A DNA stretch of 64,000 nucleotides from Myroides odoratimimus (GTDB lineage Bacteria; Bacteroidota; Bacteroidia; Flavobacteriales; Flavobacteriaceae): the NCBI RefSeq assembly GCF_001485415.1, contig NZ_BCMQ01000013.1:1-64000 (forward strand). Reading direction: 5' to 3'. Each line of letters opens with the position of its first letter. Within the stretch, counting starts at the first letter, position 1. Made by a program: the position numbers and the translations under genes. This document shows, in pieces, positions 1 through 8,108 of the stretch. The notes under the pieces were generated by a model that worked only from the letters and a program-made list of their open reading frames with translations, did no database searches and had not been told where the DNA came from.

Positions 1-63
1 GCACGGGCATTACTACCCACTGGATTTTAAGTCCAGCGTGTCTACCACTTCCACCACTCGAGC
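1..63 (-). tRNA. tRNA-Leu (anticodon TAA), partial
   Basis: The 63 bases match 714-776 of the complete tRNA-Leu gene downstream, base for base. Only the 5' part lies in the window (acceptor 5' strand, D arm, anticodon arm, long variable arm, start of the T stem). The 3' end lies off the left edge. It reads leftward and has its own -7-like element at 107-114. Confidence 0.93.
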
Positions 64-106
64 TCAATTGGCATTGACTGCACACGTTTTTTCGTGATTG
101 CGATGG

Positions 107-137
107 CAAATATAGAATGTTTTTCCATTAAATAAAA
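107..137 (-). promoter_or_regulatory. Promoter of the first tRNA-Leu gene (weak -33)
   Basis: On the minus strand TATATTTG (107-114) lies 44 bases before the tRNA. It fits the Bacteroidota -7 box TAnnTTTG. The position 19 bp upstream reads TTTT instead of TTTG, so the -33 box is imperfect. Confidence 0.5.
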
Positions 138-210
138 AGACTTTTTTAGTTTTTTTAAAACTATTCTATGGAGTCTTGTAAATCAGTTTTTTATAATAAC
201 TAGATTATAC

Positions 211-582
211 TTACTCTGCGTCAAATATATCTTCTGAAGGAAAATTTCCAAAGATATCTAGAGATAAATCTAGTATTTCAGCGTTAGCAAAGTTTGACTT
301 AATCTCCTCCATTGCCTTTTCGAATCTTAGTTCGGTATTAAATCTTCTACTGTTGGCATAGATCTTTTTGTCTATTGCGAGTCTGAAGTAAGACTTACCT
401 GATGGGGTTTTAAACTTAATGAAGTTTAGAGAATCATAGTTGGTTCTAAGGAACGATATAGTAGAATGAATAGCTTCTACACTAGGATACTCTACACTTG
501 TCATTAATGTTTTACCTCTTCTGTGTTCAAAAGTGTACTTATACTTTCCGTTATCTTTTAAACTAATTACGAATGCACTCAT
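211..582 (-). CDS. Small DUF1508 (YegP)-like protein, function unknown
   Basis: 123 residues, no signal peptide or membrane segment. Two weakly repeated beta-rich stretches can be seen: residues 3-40 (FVISLKDNGKYKYTF then RRGKTLMTS) and 60-80 (GKSYFRLAIDKK.YANSRRF). The pattern recalls the DUF1508/YegP fold, which is often duplicated. The C-terminus is acidic. It sits alone between two tRNA-Leu genes; a TAATTTTG -7-like element lies at 596-603, 14 bases before the ATG. The family match is by eye only. No function is known for the family that I would transfer. Confidence 0.7.
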   Translation of the reverse strand: MSAFVISLKDNGKYKYTFEHRRGKTLMTSVEYPSVEAIHSTISFLRTNYDSLNFIKFKTPSGKSYFRLAIDKKIYANSRRFNTELRFEKAMEEIKSNFANAEILDLSLDIFGNFPSEDIFDAE

Positions 583-655
583 ATCAATTAAGAAACAAAA
601 TTAAAGAAATTTACTTTTTGTAGAAATATCTAAGGGGATGACATTTCTAAAGGGG

Positions 656-687
656 CAAAAAAAAATCCCAAGCGTTAACTTGGGATT
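656..687 (-). terminator. Terminator of the tRNA-Gly/tRNA-Leu unit
   Basis: Stem AATCCCAAG/CTTGGGATT (664-672 and 679-687, loop of 6) followed on the minus strand by a run of about nine T (657-665). It lies 4 bases after the tRNA-Leu gene. Confidence 0.9.
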
Positions 688-690
688 ATG

Positions 691-776
691 TACTCGAGGC
701 GGGACTTGAACCCGCACGGGCATTACTACCCACTGGATTTTAAGTCCAGCGTGTCTACCACTTCCACCACTCGAGC
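691..776 (-). tRNA. tRNA-Leu (anticodon TAA)
   Basis: 86-nt class II tRNA. The 7-bp acceptor stem has a G1-U72 wobble and discriminator A. The anticodon loop CTTAAAA has anticodon TAA at 740-742. A long variable arm (TGGGTAGTAATGCCC) and the T loop TTCAAGT are present. CCA is not encoded. It is cotranscribed after tRNA-Gly, 9 bases away. Its first 63 nt are duplicated at 1-63. Confidence 0.97.
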
Positions 777-785
777 GTGATATAG

Positions 786-858
786 AGCGAAAAACGGGGT
801 TCGAACCCGCGACCTCAACCTTGGCAAGGTTGCGCTCTACCAACTGAGCTATTTTCGC
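786..858 (-). tRNA. tRNA-Gly (anticodon GCC)
   Basis: 73-nt cloverleaf: acceptor GCGAAAA/TTTTCGC with discriminator T, D arm with AGCTCAGTTGGTAGAGC, anticodon loop TTGCCAA (GCC) and T loop TTCGAAC. First gene of the unit driven from 903-933. Confidence 0.97.
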
Positions 859-902
859 ATAATGTTTTTTAAGAACTTCGCTTTACTTCTGTATTGCGAG
901 TG

Positions 903-933
903 CAAATATAGAACGTTTTTTTGTTTATCCAAA
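903..933 (-). promoter_or_regulatory. Promoter of tRNA-Gly/tRNA-Leu
   Basis: Minus strand TTTG (930-933), a 19-bp spacer, then TATATTTG (903-910). This is an exact match to the Bacteroidota primary sigma consensus TTTG-N19-TAnnTTTG. Predicted start of transcription is near 896, about 38 nt before tRNA-Gly. Confidence 0.88.
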
Positions 934-1016
934 TAAAAAGTAGCTAAAAAACAAAGATATTTTTTAACTCCTTGATTTACAAAGTCTGTGTTCATGCCTT
1001 TTTACAAAGGTTTTTA

Positions 1017-1052
1017 CCAAAAAAGAGAAAGGAAGCTCATTCGAGCTTCCTT
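1017..1052 (-). terminator. mutS terminator
   Basis: Stem AAGGAAGCTC/GAGCTTCCTT (1029-1038, 1043-1052) with loop ATTC. It begins 8 bases after the mutS stop and is followed by a T-rich tract on the minus strand. Confidence 0.85.
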
Positions 1053-1059
1053 CTTTATA

Positions 1060-3657
1060 TTATTTTAGTTTTTTCTTTAATTCATTTATCTTCATAATCG
1101 CTTCTATTGGCGTGATATTATTGACATCTATAGCAAGGATATCTTCTTTTAATTCTTCTAATAGAGGATCATCTAGATTAAAGAAACTTAGCTGTAGATC
1201 ATTTTCTACTGCTTTCAGTGGTTGTTGATCTTTAGCATGTCCTTTTTCTAGTTGTTTTAGCATCTTTTCAGCGCGTTTTAGAACTGTAGTAGGCATACCT
1301 GCCATCTTCGCCACATGAATACCGAAACTGTGTGCACTACCACCAGGAACTAGTTTTCTCAAAAATAGCACATTGTCTTTAAGTTCTTTGACAGAGACGT
1401 TATAGTTCTTTATTCCGTCGAAGTTCTGAGACATATCATTGAGCTCGTGATAGTGAGTAGCGAATAATGTCTTAGGCTTACCTGGATGCTGATGTAGGTA
1501 CTCTGCGATAGCCCAGGCTATAGAGATACCATCGTAGGTACTCGTACCTCGTCCGATCTCGTCTAATAGGACTAAGCTTCTATCAGAGATATTATTTAAG
1601 ATAGAGGCTGTCTCGTTCATCTCCACCATGAAAGTTGATTCTCCCATAGAGATGTTATCTGATGCTCCCACACGTGTGAATATCTTATCTACTGGCCCCA
1701 TACGTACTTCTCTAGCTGGAACGAAACTTCCCATCTGAGCTAACAATACAATAAGTGCTGTCTGTCTAAGAATAGCAGACTTACCAGACATATTAGGTCC
1801 AGTGATCATGATGATTTGTTGTTCCTTATTGTTTAGATAGACATCATTCGTGATATAAGGTGTGTCATACGCTAGTTGTTTCTCGATTACAGGGTGACGA
1901 CCATCTTTTATATCTAGTTCATAAGAGTCATCTATCAGTGGTCTTACATAGTTATTCTCAAGAGCCTGTTGAGCGAAAGAGCTCAGACAGTCTAGCTGTG
2001 CGATAAGATTAGCATTTAGCTGTACAGGTTTGATATATTGAGCACACCAAGCTACGAACTGTTCAAACAATTCGTTCTCTAGCTTATAGATTTTCTCTTC
2101 TGCACCTAGTATCTTGGTTTCGTATTCTTTTAACTCCTCCGTGATATAACGTTCTGCATTCACTAGCGTCTGCTTTCTAATCCACTCTGCAGGCACTTTG
2201 TTTTTATGCGTATTACGAACCTCTATATAGTACCCGAATACGTTGTTAAACGATATTTTAAGCGATGGAATACCTGTCTTCTCACTCTCTCTGATCTCCA
2301 TAGCCTCTAGCAGTTCTTTACCAGAAGTAGAGATCTTGCGCAGTTCGTCTAACTCTGGGTGTACACCCTCTGCTATTGCATTTCCTTTTGCTATCGCTAC
2401 AGGAGCATCCTCACTGATGGTACCTCTGATCTTTTCTCTAAGTAGCTCGCATCCATGTAGCTTATTTCCCATTTGTTTTAGAGAATCATTACTACTTTTT
2501 TGGGCAGTCTCCTTGATCGGAATAATAGCATCTAGAGAATCGTTCAGATAGATTAGCTCTCTAGGAGATACCTTACCAGTAGCGATCTTAGAGATTAATC
2601 GTTCTAAGTCAGATATCTTCTTTATTTGGGTTTGGAAGAGTGTTAGGAGTTCACTGTTCTCTTTTAGTATCTCTACGATATTATGTCTATCCGTAATCTT
2701 CTTGGTATCCTTAAGTGGTAACGCTAGCCAACGCTTCAGTAGACGACCTCCCATAGGAGATAAGGTCTTATCTATCACGTCTAATAGCGTTATCGCATTC
2801 AGGTTAGCACTGTTGTATAGCTCTAAGTTTCTGATCGTAAAACGATCCATCCACACATACGCATCTTCAGCGATACGCTGTATATTAGAGATATGCTCTA
2901 GTCTAGTGTGCTGTGTCTCTGATAGGTAATATAGTATCGCTCCACAGGCTATCGTCCCTTCTACTAAATCTTCTACCCCAAAACCTTTTAGGGAATTAGT
3001 TTTAAAATGAGTAGTCAAAGACTCAAATGCAAAGTCAGTCTTGAATACCCAGTCATCTAGTAAGAATAGATTATAAGTAGTCCCGTAGTTCTGTAAGAAG
3101 TGTGTCTTATTACTCTTCTGTACTAGAATCTCACTAGGGGCAAAGTTCTGTAGTAGTTTATCTATATAATCTTGATCTCCTTCAGTGGTCAAAAACTCTC
3201 CTGTAGAAACATCTAAGAATGATATACCGATTGTCTTTTTAGCAAAGTGTATTGCACATAAGAAGTTGTTAGATTTAGAATGTAACACTTCATCGTTTAA
3301 GGCAACACCAGGTGTTACTAACTCAGTAACGCCTCTTTTGACAATAGTTTTAGTTGTTTTAGGGTCTTCTAGCTGGTCACAGATAGCTACTCTTAGTCCA
3401 GCTTTGACTAACTTAGGTAGGTAAACATTAATCGAGTGATGAGGAAAACCTGCTAATTCTGTTTCACTAGCTGTACCTGCACTTCGTTTGGTTAATGTAA
3501 TGCCCAATATTTTAGATGCTCTGACAGCGTCTTCACCGAATGTCTCGTAAAAATCTCCTACGCGAAATAATAGACAAGCATCAGGATACTTGGCTTTTAT
3601 ATCGTTGTATTGTTTCATTAATGGAGTTTCCTTAGGTGCTTTCGCTTTAGCAGTCAT
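1060..3657 (-). CDS. mutS: DNA mismatch repair ATPase MutS
   Basis: 865 residues, close to the usual length of about 855. It binds base mismatches and small loops and starts methyl-independent mismatch repair with MutL. The mismatch-reading Phe-X-Glu motif is F36-Y-E38 in GDFYETFG. The ATPase core has Walker [10 protein letters not shown] near residues 613-621, Walker [17 protein letters not shown] near 690-705 and the FATHYHEL signature after it. Domain order (connector, core, clamp, ATPase) is intact with no frameshift. Single-gene unit: TATATTTG at 3682-3689 is a likely -7 box, although the nearest TTTG is only 14 bp upstream of it, and the gene has its own terminator. No mutL in the window. 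Confidence 0.98.
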   Translation of the reverse strand: MTAKAKAPKETPLMKQYNDIKAKYPDACLLFRVGDFYETFGEDAVRASKILGITLTKRSAGTASETELAGFPHHSINVYLPKLVKAGLRVAICDQLEDPKTTKTIVKRGVTELVTPGVALNDEVLHSKSNNFLCAIHFAKKTIGISFLDVSTGEFLTTEGDQDYIDKLLQNFAPSEILVQKSNKTHFLQNYGTTYNLFLLDDWVFKTDFAFESLTTHFKTNSLKGFGVEDLVEGTIACGAILYYLSETQHTRLEHISNIQRIAEDAYVWMDRFTIRNLELYNSANLNAITLLDVIDKTLSPMGGRLLKRWLALPLKDTKKITDRHNIVEILKENSELLTLFQTQIKKISDLERLISKIATGKVSPRELIYLNDSLDAIIPIKETAQKSSNDSLKQMGNKLHGCELLREKIRGTISEDAPVAIAKGNAIAEGVHPELDELRKISTSGKELLEAMEIRESEKTGIPSLKISFNNVFGYYIEVRNTHKNKVPAEWIRKQTLVNAERYITEELKEYETKILGAEEKIYKLENELFEQFVAWCAQYIKPVQLNANLIAQLDCLSSFAQQALENNYVRPLIDDSYELDIKDGRHPVIEKQLAYDTPYITNDVYLNNKEQQIIMITGPNMSGKSAILRQTALIVLLAQMGSFVPAREVRMGPVDKIFTRVGASDNISMGESTFMVEMNETASILNNISDRSLVLLDEIGRGTSTYDGISIAWAIAEYLHQHPGKPKTLFATHYHELNDMSQNFDGIKNYNVSVKELKDNVLFLRKLVPGGSAHSFGIHVAKMAGMPTTVLKRAEKMLKQLEKGHAKDQQPLKAVENDLQLSFFNLDDPLLEELKEDILAIDVNNITPIEAIMKINELKKKLK

Positions 3658-3728
3658 AATGTAGTTTTGTGTTTCAAATTACAAATATAACAGATACATT
3701 TTACAAACGCTATTTGCTTAATGAACTT

Positions 3729-4247
3729 CTAAGAGAGTGGTATTCCATAATACCTTTTTAGTCTGCGTATGATCATAGAGGTAAGTACTGTTATCGTCAG
3801 ACCTATCACACACCCTAAGGTCACTGCTAAGCATCTAAACAGCGGAGTAGCCTCTACTGAGCTAGCAGTATGCGGCTGTACAAGGATAATGATAAGAGCT
3901 ACTAAGGCTACGCGAGCCATATTTAATATCTTGAATAGATAACAGGTCATGATCGTTAGAAATACACCTAATAAACTAATGTAGAAATCAGGGCTAGGAT
4001 GAATCTCTAAACAAACTAAACCAACAGCAGACCCCACTAGATTTGACTTAAATCGTTCTACAGATAGCTTTTTAGAATTCTGACCTTCTGGTGAGATAAC
4101 TAGCATAATCGAGATTAAAGTCCACAGGATTTCATAGTTCGGATATTTTAAGAATAGTAGGTATCCGATGTAAAACCCGATAAAGCATCTGGTTGTATAG
4201 ATAATGACTGGGGATGTTATAATTCTAGTTATGAGAGTTCTTACCAT
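3729..4247 (-). CDS. FUSC-family (fusaric acid resistance-like) membrane protein
   Basis: 172 residues, with about six hydrophobic segments (roughly 13-32, 36-52, 68-83, 88-105, 110-125, 140-160) and a basic tail (RRLKRYYG). The motif ERFKSNLVGSAVG after the second segment fits the FUSC family, whose members are aromatic-acid or drug exporters or of unknown role. This is a short, one-domain form without the cytoplasmic half seen in full FUSC exporters. A longer reading from TTG at 4268 is rejected because that codon lies inside the predicted -7 box (4266-4273). The ATG at 4247 gives a leader of about 13 nt. Confidence 0.75.
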   Translation of the reverse strand: MVRTLITRIITSPVIIYTTRCFIGFYIGYLLFLKYPNYEILWTLISIMLVISPEGQNSKKLSVERFKSNLVGSAVGLVCLEIHPSPDFYISLLGVFLTIMTCYLFKILNMARVALVALIIILVQPHTASSVEATPLFRCLAVTLGCVIGLTITVLTSMIIRRLKRYYGIPLS

Positions 4248-4265
4248 AGATTTTTTTTGAGTATG

Positions 4266-4296
4266 CAAAGGTAGGAACTCTCATTTGATATTGCAA
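4266..4296 (-). promoter_or_regulatory. Promoter of the FUSC-like gene
   Basis: Minus strand TTG (4294-4296), 20 bp, TACCTTTG (4266-4273). It fits the TTG-N17-23-TAnnTTTG form used in flavobacteria. It decides the start codon of the gene. Confidence 0.65.
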
Positions 4297-4410
4297 TAAT
4301 ATCTTATTTCTGTTTTTTATATAGCTAAAAAGAATGAAATAGTGTTAAAAAATAGTAAAAAAACAGGTAAAGAAGACGTATGTCGTTTTAGGTCTATATC
4401 AAGCTGAAAA

Positions 4411-4698
4411 TTATGGAATACTAGCAAATGCAAAAAATATAACAGAGATAAAGGATAGAGCAATAGCTAATATTGGGAATTTTTGAACACTGATTTGTTT
4501 AGATTCTAATAACGTACAGATAATCGTAGGGAAGATAATGAGTCCTGTTAGACATAGTATCCATGCCAATTCGACCAAATGTATGTATTGAGGGCTCTGA
4601 GCAAAGTCAGCAATAAGGGACCCTTGATATATCACCACAAAGACAATATTGTTTAGTATGGTGAGCAGAGCCAGCTGATTGAGTAGTTTTTTAGTCAT
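4411..4698 (-). CDS. Small membrane protein, unknown function
   Basis: 95 residues with three hydrophobic segments (about 9-25, 42-62, 73-93) and short polar links. N-terminus MTKKLLNQ is basic, suggesting it faces the cytoplasm. No recognised family. It stands alone, divergent from the TrmH-family gene, with the 26-bp tandem repeat in the shared upstream region. Composition resembles the neighbours. It is a plausible real gene because the ATG is well placed and hydrophobicity is organised, but there is no homology support. Confidence 0.6.
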   Translation of the reverse strand: MTKKLLNQLALLTILNNIVFVVIYQGSLIADFAQSPQYIHLVELAWILCLTGLIIFPTIICTLLESKQISVQKFPILAIALSFISVIFFAFASIP

Positions 4699-4817
4699 GG
4701 TGGTGTGGCTTTGTTGGTTTATAACAAAGTTAGCTATTGTATAGGAAGAAAGGGAGCACTACTTGGTGCAATCTTTGTTTTAAAAGTGTAATATCGAGTG
4801 TGTTATATTTGAATACT

Positions 4818-4899
4818 ATTGCTTTTTTATTGTGTGTAATAATATTGCTTTTTTATTGTGTGTAATAATATTGCTTTTTTATTGTGTGTAATAATATTG
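4818..4899 (+). repeat. Three tandem copies of a 26-bp repeat
   Basis: The unit begins ATTGCTTTTTTATTGTGTGT and ends AATAAT. Copies start at 4818, 4844 and 4870 and are identical; a 4-base remnant follows at 4896. It lies between divergent starts at 4698 and 4983, so it may sit in a control region. Confidence 0.93.
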
Positions 4900-4982
4900 A
4901 TTAAGGTATAATTAGTTAAAAATAAAACCTAGATGAGAGTAATCCATTTGATAAATAGTATTTTTGCTAAAATTTTTAAGTC

Positions 4983-5507
4983 ATGCGTAAATTAGCCAAT
5001 AGCGAATTGGATCGTAAAAATGTAGAAGAGTTTAAAGCTTCTGAGAAAACACCTATTATTGTAGTTTTAGATGATGTAAGAAGTTTACATAATATTGGGT
5101 CTGTATTCAGAACGTGCGATGCTTTTTTAGTTGAGAAAGTATATCTATGTGGTATCACCGCTACCCCTCCAAATAAAGAAATACACAAAACAGCTCTAGG
5201 GGCTACCGAAACTGTAGAGTGGGAATATGCTAAGGATGTAGTAGAAGTAGTGAAGTCATTAAAAGAGAGTGGTGTATCTGTACAGTCTGTAGAGCAAGTA
5301 GAGAATAGCGTGATGCTAAATGACTTTAAGGTGACAGAAGGAGCGAAATACGCATTAGTATTCGGTAATGAGGTAAAAGGAGTTAATCAAGAGGTGGTAA
5401 ACTTAAGTGATGGAGTGATCGAGATTCCACAGCTAGGTACGAAGCATTCTTTAAATATCTCTGTAAGTGCAGGAATCGTAATCTGGGACTTGTTCCAACA
5501 GATGTAA
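4983..5507 (+). CDS. TrmH/SpoU-family RNA 2'-O-methyltransferase
   Basis: 174 residues. SPOUT methyltransferase that would move a methyl group from S-adenosylmethionine to a ribose 2'-OH in tRNA or rRNA. Motif 1 is DVRSLHNIGSVFRTCDAF (about residues 31-48), motif 2 is LVFGNEVKGV (about 127-136) and motif 3 is GTKHSLNISVSAGI (about 152-165); together they build the trefoil-knot cofactor site. It lacks the N-terminal RNA-binding extension of the larger relative at 47332, so the target cannot be named. A weak -7 match, TATTTTTG, is at 4959-4966; the terminator is at 5535. Confidence 0.92.
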   Translation: MRKLANSELDRKNVEEFKASEKTPIIVVLDDVRSLHNIGSVFRTCDAFLVEKVYLCGITATPPNKEIHKTALGATETVEWEYAKDVVEVVKSLKESGVSVQSVEQVENSVMLNDFKVTEGAKYALVFGNEVKGVNQEVVNLSDGVIEIPQLGTKHSLNISVSAGIVIWDLFQQM

Positions 5508-5534
5508 TATCTTATCAATATTTATATATCAAGG

Positions 5535-5563
5535 AGCTACTTCTATACGAAGTAGCTTTTTTT
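5535..5563 (+). terminator. Terminator of the TrmH-family gene
   Basis: Stem AGCTACTTC/GAAGTAGCT (5535-5543, 5549-5557), loop TATAC, then seven T. Confidence 0.92.
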
Positions 5564-5966
5564 ATGTCTATGCAATAGAAATTATTGACCTATAATGCCC
5601 TCTAGTGGAGATAATGAATGATCATGGAGTTATTGCCCTTGTATGGAGAATATGATTTGTGTTAATTGGTTGATATATAGTTGTTTGTTTTGGTTTTTAC
5701 TAGAATCGTTCGGGTAGTATTTGGGTAAAGCATTGGTTTTGCTCGGAAAAACACCTTTTTACCGAAGGATAGCAAAACTGTATCCGAATAACATTTGTAT
5801 AAATATTGAATTTCATTGACTTAAGAATGGTAATAAGCTAGATAAAGCATGGTCATAAGTAACCAAAATAACCAAATGAGGGCAAGGTAATATGTATAAT
5901 TTAATGATATTATCACGTTATAGTAATGGACTAAATAATATCTTTGAGATAAATAAAAGAGAAATA
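5564..5966. other. Gene-free stretch with a nested inverted repeat
   Basis: No convincing coding sequence. Nested complementary arms lie at 5709-5716/5781-5788 (TTCGGGTA with TATCCGAA, one wobble), 5736-5743/5771-5778 (GTTTTGCT/AGCAAAAC) and 5744-5751/5756-5764 (CGGAAAAA against TTTTTACCG). Together they form one long imperfect hairpin. A -7-like TATCTTTG is at 5939-5946, 20 bases before the ATG at 5967. Confidence 0.6.
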
Positions 5967-6845
5967 ATGAAGGTATTCGAAATAGGAAGTGGACAGACCA
6001 TTATAAAAGGGCCGAGTCATTATTATAGTTGTAATGATGGGGATAGTACTGTGATACTATACAGAGGCGAGCATGATGACGAGCCTCTGATTAGATTTAG
6101 TGTTATCTCTTTTACGAGAGCTGAGGGAGTGACACAGAAAGCCCTATTACAAGATTTTAAGGATAAAGCTCATCAGAGGAATACAGAGGCAGTGACGTAT
6201 AAAGGAAAAAGTTATTTCTCTTATGATAATGAAGATCAGGAGGAGCTGTATATGCACATATTCGAGGTGATGTATGGTGATGATATTGTCATAGCATCAT
6301 TGATTATAAATAAGGAGGATAGAGGGAGTGATGAGGTAGCTGTCTATCTAGAAGAGATAGAGGAGATGATCAGAAGTATAGATAGTCTATCTTCTCTACA
6401 GTTTCCATTACTAGAACCTAAGTATGATGACCTAGTACATCTAGAGACAGCGTCGGCTAAAGTATTAGGGATAGCGTCAGAAGACCTTCAGGCTTATCAC
6501 GAGAGTGGTGACGCTATAACGAAGTTACAGGAGATACTGAATCTAAGAGAGTATGCCGTGAATGATTATGAATATCATCAGGCACTAGGTATCTTGTTCG
6601 GAGCTTGTTTTCAGTATCAGTACAGTGATTTTCATTGGATAGTAGTACATGATCAGTATGGTAGAGAGTTGGCGTTACAGTATCAAGACTACGCCTTGCA
6701 ATGTTTTCCGATTTCGATGATTACTAAGCGAATTGAAGATGAGGTAGAGATCAATGTTATAGCCTTAATGGAGGAAGTGGTACAGCATATAGAGATTGGT
6801 ATAGAGCGTGATAAAGGGTACACCCGACTAGAGTATAATTATTAA
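5967..6845 (+). CDS. DUF3806-type protein, paralogue of 8109-8945
   Basis: 292 residues, acidic, no signal peptide. Two parts: an N-terminal region (about 1-140) of unknown fold that ends in a Glu-rich helix, and a C-terminal region (about 190-285). The second holds the pattern LGILFGACF, DFHWIVVHDQYGRELAL, FPISMITKRIE, which I match to DUF3806. The same pattern and order occur in the gene at 8109, so the two are paralogues. Residues 1-25 of a longer frame (ATG 5892) are left out because a -7-like TATCTTTG at 5939-5946 would place transcription start after that ATG. Function unknown. The pair could be accessory or immunity-like, which is inference only. Confidence 0.72.
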   Translation: MKVFEIGSGQTIIKGPSHYYSCNDGDSTVILYRGEHDDEPLIRFSVISFTRAEGVTQKALLQDFKDKAHQRNTEAVTYKGKSYFSYDNEDQEELYMHIFEVMYGDDIVIASLIINKEDRGSDEVAVYLEEIEEMIRSIDSLSSLQFPLLEPKYDDLVHLETASAKVLGIASEDLQAYHESGDAITKLQEILNLREYAVNDYEYHQALGILFGACFQYQYSDFHWIVVHDQYGRELALQYQDYALQCFPISMITKRIEDEVEINVIALMEEVVQHIEIGIERDKGYTRLEYNY

Positions 6846-6949
6846 TAAGAATAGTCATCAAGAGATTGACTTTCTTTTGACTTATATATAACTGTAACAG
6901 TCGTAGTGTGATAGCTACTAATTAATGATAATACATTAAAACGATTAGG

Positions 6950-8002
6950 ATGAACACCAAGATACTATTATTTGTGATGATGTTATCTTCTGTTGTATTT
7001 GGACAAGAAATACAAGGATATAAGTTAGATCATTATTTAAACGAATTGTCTAAGAATAATACAGAAGCAGGCAGTCTCTCTATTTTTAAAAAGGGAGTAG
7101 AAGTCTATCATAAAAACTTTGGACAAGAGAATTTACCCGATACCTCGTCTGATGAGAATAAGATGTATCAGATAGGATCGGTGACTAAGCTTTATACTGC
7201 TGTGATTATATTTAAGTTAATCGAAGAGGGCAAATTAGAGTTGACCACTAAGTTATCTGACTTCTATCCAGATATGCCCAATGCTGATCGTATCACGATT
7301 AAGAATCTGCTAGATCACAGTAGTGGACTAGGGAGCTATGTAGTCAAAAAAGGAGAAGTGTGGGTGACAGAGAAAGTGACAGAGCAGGAGATATTAAACT
7401 TGATTAAAGAACAAGGAGTGAAGTTTGCTCCTGATACAGATCGAGCATATTCTAATTCGGCTTATTATCTATTGACTAAAATAATAGAAGAGGTGACTGA
7501 TAAACCTTATCATTTATTAGTCAATCAGTATATCGTGAATCCATTGAGGTTAGAAAGTACATATTCTGCTAAATCGATGCCTATCTATGTACATAAACCA
7601 TATCAATTCAAACACGGACAATGGGCAGAAATGATAGACATCAACCCGATGAATATTATAGGGGTGGGAGATTTGACCACGACGACTAAAGAGTTGAATA
7701 TCTTTATTTATAATTTATTTCATGGTAAAGTAATTACATCAGCCTCGTTAGAATCAATGTTGCCCCAAAAGATAGAAGGTAAATTTGGTAGAGGTATAAT
7801 GCATTTAGTTTATGATAATGTAAGTTTTTACGGGCATGGTGGAGACACACTAGGGACGCATACGATGCTAGTATATAATCCCGATGATGAAGTATCTATC
7901 GCTTATAGCAGTAATGCTCAGCAGGTACCTGATCAGGTGTTTAAGGGGATAGTGAATATGCTGTACCCTAACGGCTATAAAATACTGAAAGAAGAAGACT
8001 AA
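6950..8002 (+). CDS. Exported serine hydrolase, class C beta-lactamase/DD-peptidase fold
   Basis: 350 residues. Signal peptide MNTKILLFVMMLSSVVFGQ, so exported. The penicillin-recognising enzyme motifs are in order: SVTK (SxxK, near residue 77, catalytic Ser and Lys), YSN (YxN, near 167) and HGGDTLG (HGG in place of KTG, near 296). This is family S12 / PF00144, which includes AmpC, D-amino peptidases and esterases. Substrate cannot be read from sequence, and resistance should not be assumed. The gene lies between the two DUF3806 paralogues on the same strand, with its own terminator. Confidence 0.88.
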   Translation: MNTKILLFVMMLSSVVFGQEIQGYKLDHYLNELSKNNTEAGSLSIFKKGVEVYHKNFGQENLPDTSSDENKMYQIGSVTKLYTAVIIFKLIEEGKLELTTKLSDFYPDMPNADRITIKNLLDHSSGLGSYVVKKGEVWVTEKVTEQEILNLIKEQGVKFAPDTDRAYSNSAYYLLTKIIEEVTDKPYHLLVNQYIVNPLRLESTYSAKSMPIYVHKPYQFKHGQWAEMIDINPMNIIGVGDLTTTTKELNIFIYNLFHGKVITSASLESMLPQKIEGKFGRGIMHLVYDNVSFYGHGGDTLGTHTMLVYNPDDEVSIAYSSNAQQVPDQVFKGIVNMLYPNGYKILKEED

Positions 8003-8010
8003 AATAGACA

Positions 8011-8036
8011 AGCTAACGTAATGGTTAGCTTTTTTT
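8011..8036 (+). terminator. Terminator of the serine hydrolase gene
   Basis: Stem AGCTAAC/GTTAGCT (8011-8017, 8024-8030), loop GTAATG, then seven T. Confidence 0.9.
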
Positions 8037-8108
8037 ATAAGATGATAATATAACTTTTGTGACTACAATAAAAAAGGTATATTTATCTAAGGATAATAAG
8101 TAAAGCGT

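Noticed and set aside
601..843. 80-residue reading frame on the minus strand
   Set aside because: It runs through the tRNA-Gly and tRNA-Leu genes and the terminator; RNA genes explain the sequence.
4248..4268. TTG start for the FUSC-like gene
   Set aside because: The codon lies inside the predicted -7 box; ATG 4247 follows the start of transcription.
4818..4899. Possible CRISPR array
   Set aside because: Copies are directly joined with no spacers, and no cas genes are nearby.
5892..5966. 25-residue N-terminal extension of the first DUF3806-type protein
   Set aside because: The likely -7 box at 5939-5946 lies downstream of that ATG, and the extension has no counterpart in the paralogue.
6950..8002. 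Calling an antibiotic-resistance beta-lactamase
   Set aside because: The SxxK, YxN and HGG motifs define a broad hydrolase family; substrate cannot be read and HGG in place of KTG often marks esterases or peptidases.
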